Part shown: positions 10,901 to 22,521 of the stretch, one piece after another
Numbering within the stretch: position 1 is the first letter of the stretch
Layout of the letters: the number at the start of each line of letters is the position of its first letter
NCBI GenBank assembly: GCA_963978905.1
Contig: OZ022260.1
Span: forward strand, 8,235,725 to 8,299,724
Source of the DNA: Trichostrongylus colubriformis
Taxonomy: Eukaryota; Nematoda; Chromadorea; Rhabditida; Trichostrongylidae
Direction: 5' to 3'
DNA length: 64,000 nt
Translations under genes and position numbers: made by a program
The notes under the pieces: generated by a model
The model's database searches: none
What the model was told of the DNA's origin: nothing
Seen by the model: only the letters and a program-made list of their open reading frames with translations

Positions 10901-13017
10901 CGCCGAAAATTCCGTCCTAGTGTTGGGGCGCATTGTCCAAGAAAGAAATTTTGATACCATCCATGCTCGTTAACTTCGCGCCTATCTTGAGCGCTTACAC
11001 AACATATTGAATGCTGCGAAATTTTGGATATCGTGGGCTTGGATAAAAGATTGCTGCATGGTAGTGGGAGAGCAACCATGTAACCATATCTATTACTCGT
11101 ACTATCTATTATTACCTGATAATATTGTCTGTCATGAGGATTTATTTGTTATGTATGTTATCTTTCTAAAAAAACTTTCTTAAAAAGAACGTTCCTAATG
11201 TACCTAGAGCATAAAAAAACTTATTGAAAAGACGTAACCGGACTATGTTCACCCTAGATACCCTTGTGCATGTTGATCGAAATTGATTATTTGTGGATTT
11301 CAGATTAGTTGATAAAAGAAGTTTTCCGTGTTGCATCCCACTATTGGGACGCATTGTCCCACGCGGCAGAAAATGGGCGTTCAAGCATTGGACGCAATAT
11401 CACTAACGTGTTAAATAGAGTTTTGAATAATAGCCTAATAAATAGCAGTGTGAGCTATGTCCCTAGAAAACTTGACAGATCGCATATATTATACCTAGCG
11501 AAGCCGTCTCTAAGCTGGCGACGACTGGGGTGATGTCATTTTCTTCAGCTTTTCCATTTACTATACTCGGTTGTTCTTCTTGTTGTTGATATTCTTGTAG
11601 CTCTACAGCAGCTTTGATTTCATCTTCGTTCCTTGGAAGGATCAATATTTCTGAATTACGAGCATATTACTTCGAACGAGCCGAAAAAGCTTCTTACTTC
11701 ACGTTCAACTTGATTCTTTGGTTGCTTGGTGGGCCTTCTTTTTCTACTTCAGCTAGCGTGAAGGTTTGAAAAGACGTTAGTACATACTTCTAGCCGTACC
11801 TTTCTACTCAATGAAAACCCTCCTGCCAAGTCCCCCCTCCCCCCCACCTTCCCGAGCCTATGGCTTGGCACCTGAAGTGAAGTGAAGGAACTTCAGGGAC
11901 TGCTCGCAAGGTCAGATGTGTGCGCTTTCCACCAACATGGTAAACTTCGAAACTTCATGTTGCTGGCTCTACGTGATACACAGAACTGACCGGGCTGTTC
12001 CGCTATCGAGTCCGAAGCGGGAACTGCGCTATTTTCGTCGAGATTTTCATTGGCTGCTTTTGTCGGTATCTGCTGCTGCTGCTGTTTTCTTGGCTGTTCT
12101 CTGTCGAATCTGTCTTCGCTTGAGCCTCTTGGCAGGATCATTATGTCTGAATCGCAAACACTGAAAGTCTATCTGAGGAGTGTCTAATGATGCCGGGGCA
12201 CAAAGTAAACTATCAAAACTTTACTGCCCTTTGTCAAAGCCCCACTCTTTCCTATGTCTACTGTTCTCCTTGCAGCCTACAGACCGCCTTCATACTCTGC
12301 GGCGCCGCCGGCAGTTTGTGGCTGCGTGTCTCTGCGTCTCCGCCATGTCACACTGTTTCGTTGCCTGTCTCGTCTCCGTACTTCACCCGTGGCACTGTGC
12401 CTCACTCTGTGTGAACGCAGCCATGCCCTGCCGGCACAGAATATGAAGGCGACCTCAGCCTTCTGCGAATATCCTGCTTCTTTTAAGGTTTTCTGATGCG
12501 CTTAGGGAGCGTTGCGCCTCTTTGTTGGCTCCTCCATTCTATAATATTTGCAAATGCTCCGCCCTTTCCGTTCGCATGTTGTCCGGCATCAATAATTTTC
12601 AGGCTATTCACCGCTGAAGAAATATTGATTGCCTTTCAATTTCATTTTCTTTCCTTTTTCTTTCTTAATAGAAGAGAGACTTCTACTTTTCAGTTATTCC
12701 GACGTTTTTTTTTTCAAATAATGGCAAAGCGTTAGCGATATTTTGACCCAGAAAAGGTAATTTTCACTGGACTGTCGTCGTATGTATAACTAACCTACAG
12801 TTTTGCCGGTAGATGTTACCTTATGCATTGACCCAGCGCTCCGAGGTTTCATTTCTGGTGTTCCGACGGGTGTGAGCGCAGAATGCACTGGTGAGGATCG
12901 GAGAATGCTCTGAAATGTTAAGGAGCGATTTCTGAAGTCATTTGCGACCATGGCAGCAATACTTACGACGAGATCAGCCGGTTTTGGGGTAGTTTTTCGG
13001 GGATAGTCGCCGTTCAT
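1924..13017 (-). CDS. trf-1: TRAF-family signalling adaptor (zinc finger, coiled coil, MATH)
   Basis: The family couples cell-surface receptors to cytoplasmic kinase signalling. I assembled eleven exons: 13017-12967, 12909-12795, 12146-11991, 11650-11495, 9732-9609, 9554-9414, 8760-8680, 6687-6617, 5819-5697, 3480-3392 and 2049-1924. All phases agree, giving 1233 nt and about 410 residues. Exons 5-6 encode a TRAF-type zinc finger (CPFLMHGCHKAGDEL, about residue 177) and then a helical coiled-coil stretch rich in Leu, Arg and Met. Exons 7-11 encode the MATH domain: CIFRIKNINRMIQQ, EPFETHRFGYKM, YLSVYVTLIKGDYDAILRWP, FTPNPIPQNLPFLGRP and YSIEGDFFLSVHVDL are its successive strands. No RING finger is visible. 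The start is the ATG directly behind an acceptor (CATTTCAG). Exons 3 and 4 look like duplicates of each other. Introns hold at least ten repeats. The family call is firm. The symbol assumes orthology to the C. elegans TRAF homologue, which I could not test. Confidence 0.88.
3867..3928 (+). other. Terminal block shared by two tandem arrays (4-kb copy)
   Basis: AAATGCTTCTTCCGTCTGTA, then TCGTCCGTCTGTCACGAAGTT, directly before a tandem duplication. It is the counterpart of 58332-58400 in reverse. Confidence 0.45.
3934..4412 (+). repeat. 252-bp tandem duplication
   Basis: Two diverged units about 252 bp apart share ACCTGTGGAnATGGG, GAACAAGAAGTAAA-like, AGCTCCGnCCACGGTG and AGATGGATTAAGGTCAGGGA. 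It lies in an intron of the TRAF-like gene. Confidence 0.8.
5261..5397. repeat. MITE-A copy
   Basis: Inverted ends ACTTTGCGGCGGTGCC and GGCACCGCAGAGT are visible, with a GC-rich interior containing GCAGTGAGGCAGAGTG. It is in an intron of the TRAF-like gene. Confidence 0.7.
5981..6280. repeat. MITE-B copy
   Basis: About 300 bp with 30-bp inverted ends (GGGGGAAATACGCCAAAAAA and CGCGATTTTTCGGCGTATTT). The very GC-rich centre has two CAGCCATGCCACnCTGCCTC units. It creates long spurious reading frames. It is in an intron of the TRAF-like gene. Confidence 0.75.
6322..6452. repeat. MITE-T copy
   Basis: About 130 bp with ends TGTCAGACTGCGGTTTTGGG and CCCAAAATCGCGAAGTCTGA, in an intron of the TRAF-like gene. 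Confidence 0.6.
6933..7455. repeat. MITE-N copy 1
   Basis: About 520 bp, ends TTTTAAAGGCAGTGTTTGGG and CCCCTAACACTGACTTTAAG. It shares GGATGGAAATGGCCAAAAAC with the copies at 55.4 and 57.1 kb, where it is inverted. It is in an intron of the TRAF-like gene. Confidence 0.7.
9917..10087. repeat. MITE-A copy
   Basis: Ends ACGTTCATACTTTGGG and CGATGTATGAACGCGGCCTC; interior contains GGCAGCGAGGCAGAGTGGCA. It is in an intron of the TRAF-like gene. Confidence 0.75.
10540..10843. repeat. AT-rich low-complexity tract
   Basis: About 300 bp of AATAAATA-type sequence with almost no G or C, directly before piggyBac-like copy 2. Confidence 0.8.
10844..11414. mobile_element. piggyBac-like nonautonomous element, copy 2
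   Basis: Second copy of the element at 125-717, same orientation, with TTAA at both ends and about 570 bp between. It shares the block CCCTTGTGCATGTTGATCGA. It sits in the intron between exons 4 and 5 of the TRAF-like gene, on an AT-rich flank. Confidence 0.7.
11495..12146 (-). repeat. Tandem duplicated exon pair in the TRAF gene
   Basis: Exons 12146-11991 and 11650-11495 are both 156 nt, both start and end in phase 1, and both encode a segment opening (D/E)I(M/L)ILPR. A Gln run follows (QQQQQ, then QQQEEQ) and then an Asn/Glu-rich tail. Equal length, equal phase and the aligned motif point to an old exon duplication that lengthened the low-complexity N-terminal arm. The DNA identity is now low, so the event is not recent. 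Confidence 0.65.
12283..12457. repeat. MITE-A copy, inverted
   Basis: Ends ACCGCCTTCATACTCTGCGG and CACAGAATATGAAGGCGACC, with the interior in the opposite orientation to the 10-kb copy. It is in the intron between exons 2 and 3 of the TRAF-like gene. Confidence 0.75.
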
Positions 13018-13029
13018 CTGAAATGTAAG
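13018..13029 (-). other. Probable spliced-leader acceptor of the TRAF gene
   Basis: Read on the minus strand, CTTACATTTCAG ends immediately before the first ATG of the TRAF-like gene. A consensus nematode acceptor with no matching upstream exon fits spliced-leader addition. An unrecognised upstream exon in phase 0 is the alternative. Confidence 0.5.
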
Positions 13030-14389
13030 AAAATCCGATGCTATCCTAGTAAACTGGAGGGGAAAAATATATCGAAGTATATCGAGAGAACTGAGTAGGA
13101 AAAAGAATGAATTGAGCCCTGAAACCGTCTCCATTGGCGACGAATGAAACGCCCACATGGCGATTTTGACGATATATTTGCCCATTACCCAAGGCAATTT
13201 GACAGGAACTCCATGGCAGCAGCAATGAGCTACCAATCAAAGCACATTTCTACGAAAAGAAATCAGGGTGACATTTCGAAAGAATAAGAAAGCATGTCAT
13301 CTGTATCACCAATAGGCCCTGCTCAAGAATTGAAAGGATACAGCATTTGGCAATATCACGCACGCATTCCGCTTCATTCAAACCGCAATGGCACCTGGAT
13401 ACAAGCCTACTGTCATTTAGGGCAGCGAACGTGCAAGTTCTTTTTTGTTGTCCTACCCACCTAGTCGGAGCATATTCTTTTACCAGCAGCGATGAAATAG
13501 TTAGTTAGCCTATGCAGGCGGGCATCGGTTCTACATTTCTTCCCAGGGTCGGTGTATTTTCTTTCACGGTGTATTTTCCTTTTGTGTGTTACAACGCCAC
13601 ACCTGAAGCCATGGTGCATGGAAATAAGGATGTTTTGGTTTTGAGCTTACATATACATGCTGCATGCTGCTACTGAGAACCAAAAACGGATAATTCTGCA
13701 AAAAAAAAAATGAAAATTTCCGGTGAACTTCCGAGGAAAACAATTTTCGGAAACCATGGTTGTGGGCACTACTCGGACACATGGGGGTGGGGGGGGGTGT
13801 GGAGGGGGGGGGCGGGACCAGAAACTCATAGGAGTGAAACGTTATTGCTCATGGACGATTTCAGAAATTGGGGAAATCAAGATTTACCAACTCCGTGCTG
13901 TAAGTGCAGATCTGGCTGATTTTCCACTGACGAAACACCAAGGAAAAATTCAGGGTTTTTTCGCCTTTCATAGTTTGATATTGTAAGGAGAGAATCCGAA
14001 AAGTGTGACGTTTCCTTTTTTATTTTGTGCTGATGTATGATTTTATTGAATAGTAGATTTAATTTTTGGTGATTTTTAGTTTTTCGTAGCTCTAGTAATT
14101 CTAGTAAAACCAGAGGCCCTGCGTAGTGAGCTTCAACTAAGGCAGCGTCATATATGTAAGACATAAACGAGCTTTTATTTATTAATATTTCCAATGACAA
14201 AGTTTATAACCAGTAAACCAAGCAAATATTATCATATATACAAATGAACACCATAAATAAACACAAACAATTTGAATGAAGTCATCAATCCAATTATGGT
14301 TATAAGAATGGGTAACCGTACTGACACGAAGGTAGATCTCTTTGATAGGTGGTTGCGAGCAACCTTGCGAACTCTCGTCAATTAAGTGT

Positions 14390-14550
14390 TCACAATTTAC
14401 TTCTCGGTTTTTGTTCGGCAGAATCTCGTCGATCGATATTGTTCAGAACTCGTCGTAACCGCGAGCCGATTTGGTATCGGAAAGGCACGAAATCTGCTTC
14501 AACGTTCTCGTCTACCTCGCTCAAAGCATACGTCTTGTTGGAATTCCGAA
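14390..14550 (-). CDS. Possible terminal exon of an unknown gene
   Basis: Minus strand. A good acceptor (AACTTCGTTTCAG) opens 52 codons ending PRSKL-stop, with RYQIGSRLRRVLNNIDRRD in the middle. The composition looks coding and is basic. I do not recognise it and found no partner exon upstream. Confidence 0.35.
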
Positions 14551-15573
14551 CTGAAACGAAGTTGTTTACAATTTTTAGCCTCATGTTTATAAGCATTTGC
14601 ATATGTTTTGATTCGCATTCACACATACACCAGAGCGCATCGTCATTAACTGTGACATGTGGTTAGATTTCATGCATAAAACTATGACTATTGATTTTAC
14701 GCGCGTAAAACACGCATTCAAGCAAACCGCCGGCCATTCGTTAGCGCGAGGAACCATATACCGCAATAGAATAATAGGTTTCTGAGCGTCAGTGCCGCTA
14801 AAATGCCTCTAGGCACTCTTAGCGAAGGGAACGTGCATTACTATCGCGAAATGGTCCATTGTGCATCGTGGAAACCTGCTAGTAATGCATATCAAAGATC
14901 TCTAGTGATAAGTGCTCCATTCACAACCGTCATTACTTTCAAATTTTCTGTCCCTCCATGGCTTCAGCTGCCCCTTACGGGAGCAAAAATGCACGCGTGA
15001 CTGTATGAAAAGCGATAGTTATGCCATATACTTAGTTATGAACTGTAAAATCGGTTATTACCTGCAAATGTTTCGTCAATGTCGTCCCCTTTAGTGTATA
15101 CGTTTAACTGGAATCTGCCGTCAGCTTTTTGAGTTTCTGACATCTGAAAAGTGGTCATCTATTAGATTAGACACAGGGCAAGTTGAGTGGATGGTATGCA
15201 CGGAAAAACTCGTTGGGTCTTCACCTTATGCGTTCACAATGAAGAATGATGAATTCGATGAGGCTTTTAATGGGGGTTGTAAGGGAAGGGGGTACATAGT
15301 GAACCCAGGTGAGAAATCGAAATATGAGCTGTGCGAGAGGTGAATGAGAACCCTGTCCATGGTCAAGTAAAGGTTGAGAACGTTCCAATGGTAATGGGAG
15401 AGGAAATCCGTTTTGAATGGGGAAAAAGGAGGTCGTATTCGAGAAGAAAGTTTTCGAGAGAGTCTCGAACCTAATCTACTGATTTTATTGGTTTCTGGAA
15501 CGACCAGGTGCTCTCAAAAGTGAGTAATTTGCACAGTGCTCGATGCTATGATTACTGATTATCGGGTGCGACC

Positions 15574-15791
15574 CTTATGTCAAGATTTCACACGAAGACG
15601 AGCGGCATGCGACGCAGTGTATGCGAGTTATGCGCGTCGCGGTAGTTGAGTCTTAGAACGATTACACGGTAATGCTAGGGGCGCGATACGCAGTTGACTT
15701 GTAATCGCTTCGGGACCTATTAACATGGTGCCTGTAGCTCATCCGCATTGCTTCGCTTACGACATGCCGCGCTGCGAGATCCAGACATAAC
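15574..15791. repeat. MITE-L copy 1
   Basis: About 218 bp, ends TTATGTCAAGATTTC and GAGATCCAGACATAA. It aligns in reverse to 56255-56459, sharing GGTAATGCTAGGGGCGCGAT. Weaker relatives lie near 2220-2415, 7470-7680 and 37590-37760. Confidence 0.65.
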
Positions 15792-16400
15792 GGTACACCT
15801 CCCTGATTATAAATTGGAGACCTCCCAGAAACTTTGATATACCAGCAGCATGGGTCATGGAAAGGTAAGGGTGAAAGCTTGTCCTGCACCCGTGTGCAGC
15901 AGCGCACTCGGCAGCGACTGTGTTGCAAGCATACTATCGATAGTTCATATAGGTGAGAATAGGTGAGAAAAAGGAAGTACGACGGTCGCACTCCAACAAA
16001 CACAACAAAGTGATTAACTGGGTCGGTGGCTGCGGCGCTTATATGTGATGTTATCAGAGTTGTGTTCGATCATATCACATAACCGTATAGTTGTTGGTGA
16101 CACGTGAATAAATAGGTCCTTATCAGCAGCGACCACCGCCCTGATCATGAACACTCTTCAGTAAACATCGAGCGGTTTTTTTTGAAACTGATGGGTTCAC
16201 AATGTTTGAAGGGACTAGTGAACATCCTTGACATAGGGTAAACACCAGTGTTTTTCGACTGACGGCTTCACAATTTTCAAAAATAACCGAATTCCCACAC
16301 TTATGCTTTGAGATGGAAGTCAGAAGGGATCAGCAAAGGATAGAAGTTCTGCCCCAAGACTGAGTCCCAGTGTGGCAAAGCAAGTGAACTGGTCTACTCA

Positions 16401-16840
16401 TTTATAAGAACCGGAAGGGGTCCGAAGAAAGAGGAAGATGCAAAGAAATTATCATTTTGTTACGAACATTCAAAGTTAGTGGCGATAATAGGTGGAAAAA
16501 CCCGAATTCGAAAGCGCGACGCTGTCGTGTGTATTCGCATCACATTCGCATCAACACACCAACTTTCCGAGTTGTCCGCTGTAGAGATGTTATTTGTTGT
16601 CTCGTAGGGTGCATTTCATCCATTCGTGATGATGTGAAATAAGTGAAACAACGCACAGCATTACAGGTAAAACAATTGAATGAAGAATAAGCGAAAGCGT
16701 AAGAAAAAAGTAATTACAATTGAATCCCACTGAATTCACTTTCCACGTCTTGGTAAGGTGCCGTGTGTGTATTGCGGCAACTGCAAACCACTGTAATACC
16801 ATACCGTAAACTAAAATGGCTCCCTCCCGGTATCTTTAAA
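16401..16840. repeat. MITE-O copy 1
   Basis: About 440 bp, beginning TTTATAAGAACCGGAAGGGG and ending CTCCCTCCCGGTATCTTTAA. It shares GCAAAGAAAT and GTGTGTATTCGCATC with the 22-kb copy. Confidence 0.7.
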
Positions 16841-17200
16841 AGTGAGTTTATATTAATATGAGGTCTTATTGATACAATAGATTAGTTTATATTATTATTA
16901 TCAATATAATATATTAGTTTATATTATATATACTTTTGGATGACTTATGTGTTACAAGTCGATGAGAATACTTATTCAACTTTTAAAACATGGATTTCGA
17001 ACAGAATAATCAGGTCAGATTTTTAGTGAAACCAATCCTCCCTTCAAAAAAGGGCTTTTATAAAATCATTCATAAATTCAAGATTAGGTGCATGGCCAGA
17101 AATCATTTCAAGTACTAATGCATATTGGAGCCCATTAAAAATGCCATTTCGTGTCTGGGAAGTCCTTGCTTTGCATTTAACTTACTTGTCATGATAGCAG

Positions 17201-17445
17201 TTCTCGTCCACCAAGTTTCTCGGATACAGTTCCCTATATCCCGTTCTCTGAAATATTCGACAGTATATCCTTTGGGAACTTTCCAAGGTTGCTGCTCGGA
17301 CTACCGAAAGTAAGTGAACTAACTTCTGGAGCATTCTAGGTCTCTCTTTCTCTTTTTGGGAGTCCAGCGGAGCAATTAAATCCGATCCATGGATCGCACG
17401 AATGGCAGCAGCACATCTAACGGCTCCCCACACGATACTGCCTAC
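17201..17445 (+). CDS. Two coding-like exons of an unknown gene
   Basis: Exons 17201-17309 and 17363-17445 are bounded by GATAGCAG, GTAAGT, a pyrimidine tract with GGGAG, and GTATGT. They join in phase across a 53-bp intron. The product includes SDTVPYIPFSEIFDSISFGN and SDPWIARMAAAHLTAPHTIL. No family is recognised. An open frame on the other strand over the same bases is the competing reading. Confidence 0.35.
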
Positions 17446-18019
17446 GTATGTTTTTTAACACTGAAGTTCAGCCTTTAGTGCATGTGATAGCTTGAAAAAT
17501 TTTTTTTTGAAAGTTATTTGGATTACTTTTGCTTTACAAGTCGATGTGGATGTGTATTCAACTTTTGAAAGTTGGAATTTGTTCCGAATTCTCCACTTTT
17601 CTCGCCACCGCTTTTCTTCCTTATTACGCAACCAGACTATAAAGTGATGCGTAATCGTGAGAGTTCCGCTGGAAAAGTGACGAGATGTAAAGGGTTATCA
17701 GTCGTGTGCAGATAAGATACACCGCTAAGGTGACAAGAAGTTAAGAGTCACATCAAAGTTCCAGCTTGAGTCATGATCACCAAAAATCATAAAGCACGAC
17801 ATTTTTTGAACAAATGGTATAGTATGCACGACGTTCCTAAGGTGATGCGTTGCTCGAAGGAGTCGTCCACGAAAAGAGAGTATCTGTCACCCCTCATAGT
17901 ATCTATGTGGTTTACTGCTTACCGAGCCATGTCCACCCCCCCCCCCCTGAGTCCACCCCCCTCCCACCCTTCGATGAGGTTAGCCTGTGAGTCGCTGTCT
18001 GCCCGTCCCTTTCTTTTTA

Positions 18020-18150
18020 GTCCATTTCGGAGCGCTAGATAGGGCGTAGCTTGGGCGGCGAGAGTGAGAGTGTGTGGCGGGATGGAAGAGTTTGATACAC
18101 TCTCAACCAAGCCCGTAGGCCACGCCATTTCAGGCACTCCTAAATGGGCT
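18020..18150. repeat. MITE-K copy 1
   Basis: TCCATTTCGGAGCGC at the left is inverted at the right (GGCACTCCTAAATGG). The interior has GAGAGTGAGAGTGTGTGGCG. The second copy is at 44308-44470. Confidence 0.65.
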
Positions 18151-20518
18151 GTACCTCACTTTGGTCTTTTTTGCCTGCGTCTTGCCGTTGTGAACCCATG
18201 CAACAAAGAAATCCACGACAGCGAGGGGGAGGGGCATTGAATAATGTAGACAGTTTCCTCCGCTTTTTTCCCTACCAGGAAGCCATTTGGCATCTCTGGT
18301 TTCACCGAGTGGAACTAAGCGAACCAATATTTCTTCCATACCACAAACAGATAAGGAAGCGAAGTACATCTGCCCACAATGTTCACCAAACCACATGAGG
18401 TTACCTTACTACAATTTAAGTACCCCTCCGAAGCACTTATCCTTTTCAATTCTGCGGTCCTTCCAAGCTTTCTAGGCGTCACGTCGGAAATGCTGAAGTG
18501 GTCAAAATTTTTGATGGAGTTAGTGAACACCTTGTAGGTGTGAGCCTATATAAATATGAGTTTTCAAAGGCTAAAGAAAATAACAAATCATGGGTTAAAA
18601 CGAGTAATCTTCCAATTGTGATTTTGGTTAAATTTTGTTTAGTGAATCATGAGTGACAAATTTTCTAGAATGTAGGACTTATGGGATACACAGTGTATTC
18701 TAAGCCGAATATTTCATGCGGATGCTATTAGGTTGTAAGGAAAGTTCTGGCCGGTTTTTCGCGTTCGCAGTATAAATTCAAATATCAGAGCGCGTTAACA
18801 TGATTCAATTCACATTTTATGCCCTCTAGATAGACAAAAAGTTGCTCCTCCTGAATATATATTTTATGTGGAATGCCACAAGGTTTTCGAATTACGAGAG
18901 GAATTTTAAAGTACTACGAAAAAGGCACTTTTTGTTTGACTTCACTTCATGAGTTCTTGTTTGGACGAGCCTTGGCGAAGGCGACTACAAATGTTAATGC
19001 TGCAGGGCGAGGGGGTGAAGCTTTGGACTGAACACCTTGTCCTCGGTTTCAGAAGTGTAGAAATGAGAGCGAGTTGCTCGAATTTTCCATTGATCAAATC
19101 GCTTTAACTAAAACGGTAGGAAGCGATGAGCGTCCATATTCGCAGGGGATATCCACAAGTATTGGCCCTCAACGCATAAATTTAGTTAACCACCTCAAGT
19201 AGCCTTGATTTGGAAAATGGGTGCTGCGGGACCCCCCAGATCAGCTATGCGCAAGCGCATTTTTGACAAATTCTCTTCTAGTAATTGAAGCAGTTGCAGG
19301 GTAAGACCCTTTCTCGTTCATCATGTTCATCAGATTTAGCCCTACCTAAGCCCCACTTTCCCAAGCATCTGGACAGCTCCTTCAGTAGCAGTGTGTTCAG
19401 AAAGATTGGCAATTTGGAGTCGACTTCTTTTTTCATTTCGCTCGAAATAAATCATTAGCCCTTCATCAAATTGGGATACGTAGGTATGCATAATGTTGCC
19501 AAGAGTTTAGCAAATCGAATGGCGCATAATCTGTGAAAAAAAAATGCACTCTGACGATGAGCCGAGTTATGGTCTCCCGAAGTTGAAATTGCACAAACCG
19601 GCCAAAACTTTCCTTACAACCTAATATTACAAGCGGGGGGGGGGGGGGGGGGGGGCATTTTAAAGAACGCACCATTTCGGTCCATGATTTCTCACAAGGT
19701 AAGTTTGGGAACATGTAAGTGGCACATTAAACACCATGTCAAGATGTGTGATGTCTTACGATCAGGGTGTTTCACACGTCGGGACACGTACATAGGTGTT
19801 CATATTTCACGAAATGCCCCCTCCTCTACCCCGCCCTCCTTAGTTACCACCGGTAGTTATATATAAGTTGAATAGTGTTAAAAGCAAGGTGCAAAAACAA
19901 TAATAACTACTTTCCAGGAATTTGAAACTCATTTTATTTAACAAATCAATTTAACGATACTATTTGCGGCTAATAAAAATTGAACAATTTGGAATACTCT
20001 CCACTCGCCTACAGATATCATATAACTTTTTGAGTGTGGAAGATAGAAGAAGAAAAAGTGAGATACGTTCGCGCAAAGCAAAACAACATGGATCGCCTCC
20101 TCAAGAAAAGGGTCACGAATCAGCTGATATGGGTCACCAACCATCAGCACCATTGTTGTTCGTGGATAGAGGGACTGTGAGAATGAGTCGATAGATTTGT
20201 TTACTCATTTATTGGTGGACATGCAGTGATACATGTGGCTAAGAACAAAAAGGTTTAAAAATGCTAAAAAATAAAACAAACCAGATTTTATAAGGATGCT
20301 GAGTTATGGGAAAGGCTTCGCTCTCACGGCACTCGAACCTACACTCCATGCTTTCCGGGCATATGTGCTAATCCGTGAATGACAAAGCGCCTTTTATTAT
20401 TCCTCAAGCTCCTAATAGTCTATTTTCCGTTTTATCAGCACAGAAAAAACCAAAACATCGTAAATGAATAGTTCCGGGTCGTACAGCGATATACGGAGGA
20501 CTTCTGGAAAGTCGTAGA
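18151..20518. other. Noncoding stretch with a 21-base G run
   Basis: No supported gene. A run of 21 G lies at 19635-19655, and ordinary unique-looking sequence surrounds it. The motif AAGTTCTGGCCGGTTTTTCG near 18745 recurs inverted near 19600, so 18730-19625 may be a degraded inverted-repeat element. Confidence 0.4.
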
Positions 20519-20919
20519 TTGCGTTCATACTTTGCGCTGGGCGCTCTTCACAACATGTGACTCAGCCAGGTTTCATTTGATGATGATGCGATCTGGCATT
20601 TCTTCTTTCATTCTATTCTTTTCCTCTTTTTCCAACTTTCTTATCTTGATGCTAATATGTCTGAGGGCCACTCCACTAAGCTCGGCGTCCGGCGCTGCTT
20701 TAGCACAGCTTTTTACCTAAGCTTTAATCGAGGGGAAGACCCTACGCCCCTAAAGTAAAAGTCAGGTAAAAATATACACTTCGGTATACAACTGATGACT
20801 GTAGAGCGGTTTCGAGTGAAGAGGGGGGGGGGGGGGGCAGCGCGACAATGAGTGGCTGCGCGTTGAACCAGCTGCCGCCGGTAGGTGCCATCGGCGATAC
20901 CGCAGAGTATGGACGTAAG
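20519..20919. repeat. Long MITE-A relative
   Basis: The ends TTGCGTTCATACTTTGCG and CGCAGAGTATGGACGTAA are about 400 bp apart. The interior is not the standard one and includes a G run at 20823-20837, so this may be two half-elements. Confidence 0.45.
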
Positions 20920-22032
20920 TGTACGACAACGACATAGCTTCTGATATTATAAGAAGGACGTCAATCAAAATGGATGTTCTTACTTTGTTAACATCCTCGG
21001 TCTTTGATGCTATTCTCATGTATTCAACAGGCAACCTGCAGCAAAACGCAAATAGAACATAGATATAAGGGTAACAAAGGAACTAGCTCTTCCGGCCCAT
21101 ATAACGCAAATACAACATAATTATAAGGGTAACAAGGTAACCAATTTTCCGTTTACGATTCCGTTGAATGCTATTTCCACCATGTATTCAACAGGCGCCT
21201 GCAGCAATTCGCCTAGCATGTGTGACTCTAAAGACACTACTTAAATTAGATTACTAACCAGCGGTTTTGTAATGCAGAGTGGTACGTGCTATCGGCGAGT
21301 CTCAGAACCCGATATTTGTCATTGAACGCTCTTTCTTAAGAGACTTCGGACTTCTTATCGGGGAATTCTCGTTGCATAATTGCATGACCAAGAGCCTAGT
21401 ATCTTTGCTGGGAAATTTGGGAGGGACGGAATATTTCCCAACAGGCAGCGAAATGGTACTTAAATAAATCCAGAATATTTATGCAATATTACGAGAAAAG
21501 GCGCGAAGCTGACTTTACTCTTTTACGCTTGAACTGATAAAGAAATCCTGACACTTTGCCCACCTTATTTCTCCGTTGAAGTACAACGAAAGGTAATCTA
21601 GTCGACCGCTTTGTGAATATAGACGTGCTGAATAGTGAGGCAGCGAAAAGGACAACAGAGATGTCAAAACCCAACATGTGCGGCCCCTACTGTCCCGCTG
21701 ACTTCTTTGATGAACTTGTTAACCGGCACACATCATCGATGAGGTATCGAGTAAAGCCTTGGATCTGTAGTGTGTAGCGTCCATGGGCACCACTCTTCCA
21801 CTCTTGTGGGAGGAGCTAGGGCACAAAGGTTTGCATGCCAAAGGGCCTCGTTAAGGTACGGTGTGTTTTTCCATGTGTTTACTTGATGTCGTGGATTGAC
21901 GTCGACATTCTAGTGAGCTGTGCCGTAGACATTTGGTCGGATAAGTCATAACTTGATTTCCTCCTATGTAGGCTTCGACGAAGGTGAGCTCGCCGAAACC
22001 TTAGTCAGTAATATTTGAACAACCCTATGCAG

Positions 22033-22481
22033 TTTAAAGGAACCGGAAGGGGGTCCGAAACAAGAGGAAGATGCAAAGAAATGAGCATTTTGTAATGAAC
22101 ACTCAATGTTAGAAGTAGGCGAAAAAACCCGGATTCAAAAGCGCGACGCTGCGGTGTGTATTCGCATCCCATTCGCATCAGCGCATCCATTCCGAGTTGT
22201 CCGCTGTAGGAGACGGGCCGTGGGCCAACGTTAGTTGTAGCACCTGACTCCCAGCGCAGTGGAGTGGCCATTCCCAACTACTTTAGCATTCATGTAAGTA
22301 CATCTAGAAACAGTGTAAGAAAGAACAAAGTAAAAAGTAAAGGAAAAAACAAAATTATAATAGAAACATCTCCTTTTGGCACCATGCCAAGGCGTCAAAT
22401 TGGCGAGTTTGTGCAATGGCGGCCACTTAAACTCGTCCACACTACGTCTGTTCTACCGTAACCCCTTCTGGTGTCTTTAAA
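22033..22481. repeat. MITE-O copy 2
   Basis: About 450 bp with inverted ends TTTAAAGGAACCGGAAGGGG and CCCCTTCTGGTGTCTTTAAA. Same orientation as the 16-kb copy. Its TTTAAA ends resemble those of MITE-N. Confidence 0.75.
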
Positions 22482-22521
22482 CCAAAAGGAAGACCAATGA
22501 ATCAATGCCGAGAAGTCGAAC

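Noticed and set aside
17182..17433. 83-codon minus-strand frame
   Set aside because: The plus strand has two phase-matched exons with better splice signals over the same bases.
20310..20400. tRNA-like sequence on the minus strand (GGTTCGAGTGCC)
   Set aside because: A T-arm-like box is present but I could not form a full cloverleaf with a matching acceptor stem.
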